Positions 35,807 to 42,529 of a stretch of DNA of 64,000 nt are shown here, piece after piece. The position numbers and the translations under genes are program-made. Each line of letters opens with the position of its first letter. The stretch's first letter is position 1. This DNA is from Calditrichota bacterium (GTDB lineage Bacteria; Calditrichota; Calditrichia; Calditrichales; Calditrichaceae). The stretch covers positions 62,001-126,000 of the forward strand of contig JAJRSO010000002.1 of NCBI GenBank assembly GCA_024278755.1. The letters run 5' to 3'. The notes below the pieces were generated by a model, which made no database searches, had not been told where the DNA came from, and saw only the letters and a list, made by a program, of their open reading frames with translations.

Positions 35807-35884
35807 ATGAGTATACTTCGGGTTAATTTAAAGACTAAATTCAATAGAATTACTTACCTTTCTTCATCTAAACGGTGCCTATGA
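35807..35884 (+). CDS. Short upstream ORF (25 codons) overlapping the kinase start
   Basis: ATG at 35807 is preceded by AAGGGG at proper spacing, and the frame ends in a TGA that overlaps the kinase ATG (ATGA at 35881-35884). The kinase itself has no ribosome site, so translation of this short basic peptide could deliver ribosomes to it. The peptide has no known relatives that I can name. It could also be a displaced N terminus of the kinase. Confidence 0.4.
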   Translation: MSILRVNLKTKFNRITYLSSSKRCL

Positions 35885-37125
35885 GCCGGCAGTTCGAAAA
35901 TAAAAAAAAAGCGGCAATAACCCTTAACAAATTCCATTCTGCTTTAGAAGCTGGGAGTAGACAGCCCACCTTACCGGGAGAACCGGATTATAAATATAAA
36001 TACAATCTGCTGCACAAACGTTTCCGGGAACTGGAACAAGTATTTGATTTTCACCGGGGCATTATTCAAACCATCTCCAGCGGAATTATCACCATAAACA
36101 GCCAGGCCGAAATTACCTTTATGAACCGCGCTGCTCTGAATCTGTTTAATTGCGATTATATGCAAGTGCAGGGAACGCAAATCCATGCTCTGTTTGCGGA
36201 TAAAAATGAAGCGGAAATCTTACTGAATCAAATCCTTACCGAACAAAAAATGTGCGAGAGTACCGAAGTGCATTTCCGATCGCAAAACGGAGATATTTTT
36301 CCGGCCGGTTTAACCACAACCCTGCAAAAGCAGCCCGAACAAAAAGGCGTATCCGGTGCGATTTTTATCTTTCGTAATATTTCTAATATTACCAATCTAC
36401 GCCGTCAAATCGAGCGTATGGATCGTCTGGCCACAATGGGGGAATTATCCGCAGGGATTGCGCACGAAATCCGTAATCCGTTAGCGGGAATTAAATCATC
36501 GGCCCAGGTTATCGAGGAGAGTTTTAGTCCCGGGGATTTCAGAGCTCAGTTGGCTTCGCGCATTGTCAAAGAAATAGATCGCAGTAACGATCTGCTGAAA
36601 CGATTTTTTAATTTTGCCCGTCCCAGCCGGGCCCGTCAGGATTTTCATAATATAGAGATGATCATCGACGGTGTTTATCTTTTGATGGCGCCGCGCTTTA
36701 AAAAGAAAAACATCGAATTCGAAAAAAAATTCGCCGATGCGCTTCCCCAGGTATATGTGGATGAAAGTCAGTTGGAACAGGTGGTGCTGAATCTGTTTTT
36801 AAATGCCGTGGACGCCATGCCGGAAGGAGGAAAGTTAACCGTTTTTACCGGGGTCCGTAAAACGGCAGAAAAATCGGATCTACACGAACAGGAACAAATG
36901 GTCTTTGTGGATATTGCCGATTCGGGAAACGGAATACCGCAGTCGAAACTGGAAAAGATTTTCAATCCCTTTTATACAACAAAAAGCGATGGCGTTGGCC
37001 TTGGCTTATCGATTTCATCCCGCTTGCTGGAAGAAAACGGTGGGGCGATAACCGTGGAATCAAAATTGGGCAAAGGCTCGGTTTTTACGGTCTTATTACC
37101 GATAGCAACAAAAATTAACAGATAG
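35881..37125 (+). CDS. Cytoplasmic PAS-domain sensor histidine kinase
   Basis: About 414 residues, no signal peptide or membrane span. A Lys-rich start and coiled segment lead into a PAS domain (about residues 55-170, GIIQTISSGIITINSQAEIT). The dimerisation domain follows with phosphoacceptor His195 in AGIAHEIRNPLAGIK. The ATPase domain has NLFLNAVDAMPEGG (N box), DSGNGIPQ (G1), and VGLGLSIS (G2). I use ATG 35881; GTG 35875 is an alternative start. The receiver gene follows after eight bases, so this is its probable partner. It heads the operon that ends with the MglA GTPase and probably passes a cytoplasmic signal into it. Confidence 0.9.
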   Translation: MSRQFENKKKAAITLNKFHSALEAGSRQPTLPGEPDYKYKYNLLHKRFRELEQVFDFHRGIIQTISSGIITINSQAEITFMNRAALNLFNCDYMQVQGTQIHALFADKNEAEILLNQILTEQKMCESTEVHFRSQNGDIFPAGLTTTLQKQPEQKGVSGAIFIFRNISNITNLRRQIERMDRLATMGELSAGIAHEIRNPLAGIKSSAQVIEESFSPGDFRAQLASRIVKEIDRSNDLLKRFFNFARPSRARQDFHNIEMIIDGVYLLMAPRFKKKNIEFEKKFADALPQVYVDESQLEQVVLNLFLNAVDAMPEGGKLTVFTGVRKTAEKSDLHEQEQMVFVDIADSGNGIPQSKLEKIFNPFYTTKSDGVGLGLSISSRLLEENGGAITVESKLGKGSVFTVLLPIATKINR

Positions 37126-37133
37126 GATTCGGA

Positions 37134-37499
37134 ATGGCAAAACGTTTACTTATAGTAGATGATGAAGAAACCATTACCTTTAGTTTGTATCAGAGTTTTA
37201 TACATTCTAAAAAAGACTACGAAGTCGTGACCGCTTCCAGCGGCGAAGAAGCGCTTGAACGGATTCATGAAACGCCTTTCGATTTGGTAGTAACGGATAT
37301 TATGATGCCCGGCATTGACGGTTTTGAACTGCTTAATTCCGTTAAGCGCGATTATCCGCAAACGGATGTTATTATAATGACGGCATACGGATCGAGTATT
37401 TATAAGGAAAAAGCCTTAAAAGAAGGGGCCTGTGACTATGTGGAAAAGCCCTTTGAGATGAAAGAATTTAAAAAACTAATTATAGATTTATTGGATTAA
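37134..37499 (+). CDS. Single-domain response regulator (CheY-like)
   Basis: A 121-residue stand-alone receiver. Acidic pocket VDDEE, phosphoacceptor Asp55 in VVTDIMMPGIDG, conserved Thr in IIMTAYGS and Lys in YVEKPFEM are all present, so it should be phosphorylated normally. It has no output domain, so it must act by protein contact, most likely on a roadblock or GTPase component encoded downstream. It lies between the kinase and the DUF4388 protein with gaps of eight and one base. Confidence 0.93.
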   Translation: MAKRLLIVDDEETITFSLYQSFIHSKKDYEVVTASSGEEALERIHETPFDLVVTDIMMPGIDGFELLNSVKRDYPQTDVIIMTAYGSSIYKEKALKEGACDYVEKPFEMKEFKKLIIDLLD

Positions 37500-37500
37500 T

Positions 37501-38142
37501 ATGGCCTTAGTCGGAAACTTAAAAGACCTGAAACTGCCCAGCCTGATTCAACTGAATTGTATGGAACGCAATTCAGCCAAGCTGACTATCGAACACGGCA
37601 GTCAATATGGTTTTATTTATTTTGAAGGGGGGCAGGTTGTTCATGCGGAATTTGGTCAGGATATTGGAGAAGCGGCTGTAACGCGGCTGATGGGTCTTTA
37701 TTCCGGCAAATTTAAAGTGGAGAGCATTGCCCGTCCTCCCGCAAGAACCATAAAAAAGCATTGGAATAATTTACTGCTGGACAGCCTGCATAAACTGGAC
37801 GACAGTGAAGACAGTCCGGAACGAAAATACAACCATCTTATCGAGCGGTTACTGACCGTGCGAGGCGTTAAAACAATCAGTATATTAAACAGAGATGGAA
37901 CGGTTGTAACGAGTAGTGCGCCGGAGGGTACACCGGAAAACTACCTGTTTGCTTTTATTCAGATGCAGGCCGAAAAAGCAGGCGGAGCCATTGGCAGTGA
38001 GCGGCCGGAATTTGTCAGTGTGGCGGCTACGGGAAGAAAATATGTATTTACCGATTACAATATGCTGAATGTCGTTCTGGAAATGGACCATAAAACGAAA
38101 CTGGATATGGTTTTGCCGTTAATAAAACAGGCCTTAAAGTAA
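37501..38142 (+). CDS. DUF4388 (PATAN-like) plus roadblock/LC7 domain protein
   Basis: A 213-residue two-domain protein. The N-terminal ~95 residues (ALVGNLKDLKLPSLIQL, then GFIYFEGGQVVHAEFG and EAAVTRLMGLYSGKF) match the DUF4388/PATAN domain found in bacterial two-component and GTPase networks. The C-terminal ~110 residues (GVKTISILNRDGTVVTSS to KLDMVLPLIKQ) form a roadblock/LC7 domain, the fold of MglB-type GTPase regulators. The fusion links receiver-type signalling to small GTPase control. It starts one base after the receiver stop. Exact role unknown. Confidence 0.82.
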   Translation: MALVGNLKDLKLPSLIQLNCMERNSAKLTIEHGSQYGFIYFEGGQVVHAEFGQDIGEAAVTRLMGLYSGKFKVESIARPPARTIKKHWNNLLLDSLHKLDDSEDSPERKYNHLIERLLTVRGVKTISILNRDGTVVTSSAPEGTPENYLFAFIQMQAEKAGGAIGSERPEFVSVAATGRKYVFTDYNMLNVVLEMDHKTKLDMVLPLIKQALK

Positions 38143-38199
38143 AAAATAAAAATATCTTAACTTAATCGGAATATTGGCGATAAATGAAATCGAATAGCA

Positions 38200-38637
38200 A
38201 TGGTTAAAAAGCTTTTAAAAGATATAACGGAAATCGACGGCGTGAGCGGCGTCTTTATTGTGTCCAACCGTGCAGAAATTATTAGTAAAACCGGCCTGGA
38301 ATTTAGTGATAAGCAGTTAAGCGCCCTTTCGACTTATATTTTAAGAATCATTGCAGCCTTGCATATAAAAGGAAAAAAAACAACCGAACTGGAATTTTAC
38401 TGGCAAAATAAATACATTATATGTAAAAGTTCGGATCAGTTTTTAGTGGTTGTCTTCTGCAATACACCGCATATTTTAGCGGTTATCCGAATCACGTTAA
38501 ACGTAACAACCGCAAAATTACTGGAAGATAAAAAATTTACCAAATGGCTTAAATCGCATATTGCGGGTAAAGAATTTATGTTACGTAAAGGCTCTTTGGA
38601 TACTGCCGAAGAAAGGTTGCTGGAATATATAACGTAA
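38200..38637 (+). CDS. Roadblock/LC7-like protein, 145 aa
   Basis: The N-terminal ~110 residues have the roadblock pattern: a first helix (KKLLKDITEIDGVSGVFIV), strands with NRAEIISKTGLEF, a helix, then ELEFYWQNKYIICKSSDQFL and VVVFCNTPHILAVIRITLN. The remaining helices are lysine-rich. Roadblock proteins dimerise and contact Ras-like GTPases, acting as activating proteins or scaffolds. It is the second of three such proteins in the operon, separated by 57 bases from the previous gene. Homology is remote, and the call rests on pattern and context. Confidence 0.68.
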   Translation: MVKKLLKDITEIDGVSGVFIVSNRAEIISKTGLEFSDKQLSALSTYILRIIAALHIKGKKTTELEFYWQNKYIICKSSDQFLVVVFCNTPHILAVIRITLNVTTAKLLEDKKFTKWLKSHIAGKEFMLRKGSLDTAEERLLEYIT

Positions 38638-38673
38638 CGTTGCACCATTTATATTTGCTGTTATAAAAAGGTA

Positions 38674-39156
38674 TTGGTTAATTTGATCGAAGTAAATGAA
38701 AATGTTGTTTTTTGTCTGGCGCAGGATAAATCACCGGCAGAAGTTACCCTGCGTTCCACGGACTGGGCCGTTATTACGCAAATTGACGGGCATAAAACAG
38801 TAGCGGAAATTGCCTCCATTTTAGCACTGACTATGGAAGAAGCCGTTGTCCATTTTACCTGGCTATTCGACAAAGGACTTTTGAAATATGTCTCTTCGGA
38901 TATGGGAGGTGAGAAACCGTTATCGCCGGTGGTATTCGAAAAACTGGAAAAGGAATTGATGCAAATTCTCGGGCCGGTTGCCCCCTTTGTGATAGATGAT
39001 GTTTTATGGAATATGGAAGTGAAAAGAAGTGAGTTTAAAACCAACAAACTGGCTGAATTGATTGAGTCGATAAGCGATGAAATTGAAGATGAAAATAAAA
39101 AACTGATTTTTCAACAAAAAATGCTTTTGCTAATGCAGGAAACAAATAGCCAATGA
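38674..39156 (+). CDS. Unknown protein of the roadblock operon (winged-helix-like, DUF8082-like C terminus)
   Basis: A 160-residue soluble protein. The first ~75 residues look like a small winged-helix fold of the PqqD/DUF4388-associated kind (STDWAVITQIDGHKTVAEIA, then EEAVVHFTWLFDKGLLKYV). The second half, from FEKLEKELMQILGPVAPFVI onward, is helical and similar to a domain I know from other roadblock/PATAN gene sets (DUF8082); I am not certain of the name. The start is TTG, either 38674 or 38683; AAAAAGG lies upstream. Its end overlaps the HAMP gene in ATGA, so the two are translationally coupled. Confidence 0.6.
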   Translation: MVNLIEVNENVVFCLAQDKSPAEVTLRSTDWAVITQIDGHKTVAEIASILALTMEEAVVHFTWLFDKGLLKYVSSDMGGEKPLSPVVFEKLEKELMQILGPVAPFVIDDVLWNMEVKRSEFKTNKLAELIESISDEIEDENKKLIFQQKMLLLMQETNSQ

Positions 39157-39902
39157 AATTTATAAGTTTACGCTGGAAAATAAGCGGTATTCTGCTGATA
39201 ACGAATTTACTGATAGGGGTCTTTTTAATATTTTTTGTTAGCAGTCAGGTGCGGCAAAATCTCGGCACCGAATTGATTGCAAAGGGCCGGATAATTGCAA
39301 AAGATTTAGCGCATTTTTTAGTAGAGCAAATTTATTCCGAAGATCAGGCAGGGCTTAATGAACTGATTTCCGGCAGTATTTCATATGAAAGCGTGGAATA
39401 TGTTTTAATTCAAAAAGCCGATATGACTGTTTTAGCAGATACCTATAACGGTCGGGTACCGCAATTACTACTCGATCAAAAAATACCGGAAACGGATGAA
39501 AAAGCAACGCCTTCTCTGGTAACTTTGCCGGGAGAAACCCGGGTTTTTGATATTTGGCAACCGGTTGAAGACGGTGACCTGGGATATGTTCGGGTAGGTA
39601 TCCGTCAGGATTATGTTCGTAAAATAATTTTTAAGACTGCTGTCCGGGTTATCTCGACCATTGCTGTGGCAATTATCCTGGCCTGGCTCGTAATTATTAT
39701 TCTGATTTCAAAATATATTATTAAGCCGTTAATGTATTTGACCAATAGTGCCGACAAAATTAGTCAGGGAACATTGGACCAAAAAGTCAGCCTAAAAACT
39801 AAAGATGAAATAGAACTACTGGCCGACGCGTTGGAAAGACTGCGTGAAAGCGTAAAAATAGCGCTGGATCGTCTGAAAAAACATCAGAAAATGAGAATGT
39901 AG
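39153..39902 (+). CDS. Membrane sensor with HAMP domain and no output domain
   Basis: A 249-residue inner-membrane protein. Span 1 at about residues 10-32, an extracytoplasmic sensor domain of ~130 residues, span 2 at about 168-190 (RVISTIAVAIILAWLVIIIL), then a HAMP domain (IIKPLMYLTNSADKISQG to DEIELLADALERL) and a short coiled tail. Chemoreceptors and kinases have this front half, but here nothing follows the HAMP domain. It must pass its signal by contact with other proteins, most likely those encoded beside it. ATGA overlap with the upstream gene and 21 bases to the MglB-like gene. Confidence 0.82.
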   Translation: MKFISLRWKISGILLITNLLIGVFLIFFVSSQVRQNLGTELIAKGRIIAKDLAHFLVEQIYSEDQAGLNELISGSISYESVEYVLIQKADMTVLADTYNGRVPQLLLDQKIPETDEKATPSLVTLPGETRVFDIWQPVEDGDLGYVRVGIRQDYVRKIIFKTAVRVISTIAVAIILAWLVIIILISKYIIKPLMYLTNSADKISQGTLDQKVSLKTKDEIELLADALERLRESVKIALDRLKKHQKMRM

Positions 39903-39923
39903 TTTTTAAGAGAGGATAGATTT

Positions 39924-40433
39924 ATGGTACAAACAAAAAAACTGAAAGATGGAAGCCGACAAGTGGTATTAAACGGCCGGCAGTACGATGCAATTACCAA
40001 AGTTCTGTCCGAACTTGCCGTTAAAACAAAAGCATCGGCTATTTTGTTTGCCGATATGAGCGGACAGCTAATCAGCCAGCGTGGGAAGACAGACGATATG
40101 AACACCACGGTGCTTTCGGCATTGGCGGCCAGCGATTTTGCCGCAACTTCCGAAATGGCCAAGCTGGTTGGAGAAGAGGCAAAATTTAAACTGCTGTTCC
40201 ACGAAGGTGAAAAGCGTAATGTGTATCTTTCCAATGTGGGTGATGAATTTTTTCTGGTTGTTGTTTTTGATGTGAGCGTTACGCTTGGTTTAATCCGGAT
40301 TTATACCAAAAAAGCCATCGAAGATCTTAATAATTCACTTGAGGAAGAAAGTGAAAACAACGATGTCGGTAATATGCTCGATTCTGATTTTAGCACATTG
40401 CTTGGCGATGCTTTGGACGATTCGTTTAAATAA
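39924..40433 (+). CDS. Roadblock/LC7 protein, probable MglB partner of the GTPase
   Basis: A 169-residue protein. Its core (residues ~25-125) is a good roadblock/LC7 domain: ITKVLSELAVKTKASAILFA, DMSGQLISQRGK, TVLSALAASDFAATSEMAK, HEGEKRNVYLSNVGDEFFLV and TLGLIRIYTKKA. An acidic C-terminal tail of ~40 residues follows. In Myxococcus and Thermus the roadblock protein MglB lies next to mglA and is its GTPase-activating protein. Here it ends 31 bases before the GTPase start, so the same pairing is likely. GAGAGGATAG is the ribosome site. Confidence 0.82.
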   Translation: MVQTKKLKDGSRQVVLNGRQYDAITKVLSELAVKTKASAILFADMSGQLISQRGKTDDMNTTVLSALAASDFAATSEMAKLVGEEAKFKLLFHEGEKRNVYLSNVGDEFFLVVVFDVSVTLGLIRIYTKKAIEDLNNSLEEESENNDVGNMLDSDFSTLLGDALDDSFK

Positions 40434-40464
40434 TAGTTTTCATTAAATTAAGGGACGGAACAGG

Positions 40465-41049
40465 ATGTTTATTAATTGGGCATTACAAGAGATAAATCTA
40501 AAAATTGTGTATTACGGTCCGGGTATGAGTGGAAAAACGACCAATCTGGAATATATTCATTCCAAACTCGACCCTTCCCTGAAAGGCGATTTGGTATCTT
40601 TAAAAACAAAAGAAGACCGTACCATCTTTTTCGATTTTATGCAAATTGAAGTGGGTCGGATTAAAGGCAAAAAACCAAAATTTAATCTTTATACGGTTCC
40701 GGGGCAGGTCTATTACGCCTCCAGCAGAAAAGTAATTTTAAACGGAGTGGACGGTATTGTCTTCGTGGCCGACTCGCAGCCGCACCGGATGGAAGCAAAT
40801 ATCGAAACGCTACTCGATTTGTAGAAAAACTTAAAAGTAGATGGTCAGGAATTGGAACATTTCCCCTGGGTAATTCAATATAACAAACGTGACCTCCCCG
40901 GCGCGGAATCAATTGAAGAACTTAACAAACGGTTAAACTTTTTTGATGTTCCGCATTTCGAAGGTGTTGCCGTACGGGGAGACGGTGTGTTTAATACACT
41001 CAAATCCGTGATCAACCTGGTGGTACAAAAAGTACAGGCTCAATTGTAA
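40465..41049 (+). pseudogene. mglA: MglA-type small GTPase interrupted by one in-frame amber codon
   Basis: Read through, this is a 194-residue Ras-like GTPase of normal MglA length and colinear with Myxococcus MglA. The P loop GPGMSGKT is at residues 18-25, the MglA-specific TVPGQ at 77-81, and NKRD at 140-143. Codon 120 (40822-40824) is TAG. Both halves are otherwise intact and in the same frame, with no other lesion. The product ending at 119 would lack the guanine-specificity motif; the downstream half has only a TTG at 40852 without a well-spaced ribosome site. It is the last gene of the operon and should drive polarity or surface behaviour. Sequencing error, a natural nonsense change or read-through are all possible. 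Confidence 0.9.
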
Positions 41050-41063
41050 CAAGCAACGGTTAA

Positions 41064-41095
41064 AAACCTTCTTTGAATGGGAGAAGGTTTTTTTT
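41064..41095 (+). terminator. Intrinsic terminator after mglA
   Basis: AAACCTTCT and AGAAGGTTT form a 9-bp stem with a 9-base loop, followed by a run of eight T. It closes the kinase-to-mglA operon. Confidence 0.92.
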
Positions 41096-41160
41096 ACTCC
41101 TCTTTGGTATTTTCAAATATTTTGCTTATCATTTAATCTCTTTAATAAACAAAACGATAA

Positions 41161-41187
41161 CAGCGGCAGTCGGAAACACAGCCGCTG
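41161..41187 (+). other. GC-rich hairpin upstream of the UMF1 gene
   Basis: CAGCGGC and GCCGCTG are exact inverted repeats around a 13-base loop, ending 13 bases before the GGAG ribosome site of the next gene, and followed by GTTTTA. It may be a weak terminator or a leader structure that controls the transporter. Confidence 0.5.
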
Positions 41188-41210
41188 GTTTTACTTAATG
41201 GAGCTGAACA

Positions 41211-42491
41211 ATCGACCTTCCCGGAAAACAACGCAGAAAAGAAATTTTTTCATGGACACTTTACGATTTTGCCAACACTTCTTACAGTGTTATCGTGGTA
41301 ACGGTTGTATACGCCGTGTATTTTAAGCAGTATATTGTGGGTGGTTATACCATTGATATTTTTGGATTGCAGCGCAATCCGGGCGACTTATTTTGGGGAC
41401 TGGGTAGCGCCCTTTCGATGTTAATTGTGGGCTTTACGTCACCGATCATGGGAGCTACGGCAGATTTTAGCAATAAAAAGAAACCGCTCCTATTTCTGTA
41501 TTCCATGGTATGTATTTTAGCAACAATTGCCTTATTCGGTTTAAAAAACGGAATGATCTGGCAGGGCGTATTTCTTTTTGTAACGGCTAATGTCGGTTTC
41601 GAGGGAGCGCTTGTTTTTTATAACGGTTTTCTTCCGCAAATCACAACCCGGCAGAATATCGGAAAGATATCCGGATACGGTTTTGCCATGGGATATGTGG
41701 GTTCATTAATTTCTTTGCTCATGGCCATGCCCTATGCAAATATGGCTTTGGCCGCCAACGATCTTTCCCTGATGCGTCCTGCCTTTGTGTGGGCCGGGTT
41801 GTTCTTTTTTGTTTTTTCGCTTCCGTTATATGTTTTTGTTAAAGAAAAAGCAATATCCGTAAAACAGAATAAACGCAACAGTCTTAAAGCGGGCTACCGG
41901 CGTATCCGGCACACGTTGAAACGTGTCCGGGAAATCCCACAGATCACCCGTTTCTTAACGGCCTATTTTATCTATATTGACGGTGTAAATACGGTTATTT
42001 ATTTTAGCGGAATCTATGCCAGTGACAGCCTTGGCTTTTCGATGGCCGAGGTCATTCAGTTTTTTGCCATTGTGCAGGCTTCGGCCATTTCCGGCTCCTA
42101 CATATTTGGGTTTTTAACGGATAAACTGGGGGCAAAAAAAACCATTAATGTTACACTGTTTCTCTGGATGGGCGTCATTGTAGGCGGCGCGCTCTCTTTT
42201 TCGGCTTTCACATTTTATTTTGTCGGCTTGGCGGCAGGGATTGCAATGGGCTCGTCACAAGCGGCCAGCAGGGCCTTTATGGGGCAGTTAATTCCGCAAG
42301 GAAGAGAGGCGGAGTTCTATGGGTTTTACGCCTTAACAGGAAAATTTTCCGCTGTGCTTGGTCCGTTGTTTTTTGGTATTACATCCACGTTAACCGGTAG
42401 TCAGCGTCTTGCCGTTTTATCGGTACTGCTGTTTTTTATCACCGGTTATTTGTTGTTAAGACGAGTCGACGACGGATTATCCATAAAATAA
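41211..42491 (+). CDS. UMF1/Atg22-like major facilitator transporter with an apparent AUC start
   Basis: A 12-span inner-membrane transporter related to the UMF1 (Atg22-like) MFS group. The family N terminus KEIFSWTLYDFANTSYS is encoded from about 41239, upstream of the first GTG (41295), so the coding region must begin earlier. In that frame a TGA at 41205-41207 bounds the gene, and there is no ATG, GTG or TTG between it and the conserved segment. ATC at 41211 lies exactly seven bases after GGAG and gives an ordinary N terminus of IDLPGKQRRKEIFSW. An ATG at 41198 opens a different frame, which would need one base fewer in the AAAA run. Substrate unknown; Atg22 relatives export amino acids. 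Confidence 0.8.
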   Translation: MDLPGKQRRKEIFSWTLYDFANTSYSVIVVTVVYAVYFKQYIVGGYTIDIFGLQRNPGDLFWGLGSALSMLIVGFTSPIMGATADFSNKKKPLLFLYSMVCILATIALFGLKNGMIWQGVFLFVTANVGFEGALVFYNGFLPQITTRQNIGKISGYGFAMGYVGSLISLLMAMPYANMALAANDLSLMRPAFVWAGLFFFVFSLPLYVFVKEKAISVKQNKRNSLKAGYRRIRHTLKRVREIPQITRFLTAYFIYIDGVNTVIYFSGIYASDSLGFSMAEVIQFFAIVQASAISGSYIFGFLTDKLGAKKTINVTLFLWMGVIVGGALSFSAFTFYFVGLAAGIAMGSSQAASRAFMGQLIPQGREAEFYGFYALTGKFSAVLGPLFFGITSTLTGSQRLAVLSVLLFFITGYLLLRRVDDGLSIK

Positions 42492-42529
42492 CGCAAAGAT
42501 AACTTCTAATATGGATTTCAGTGTTTATT

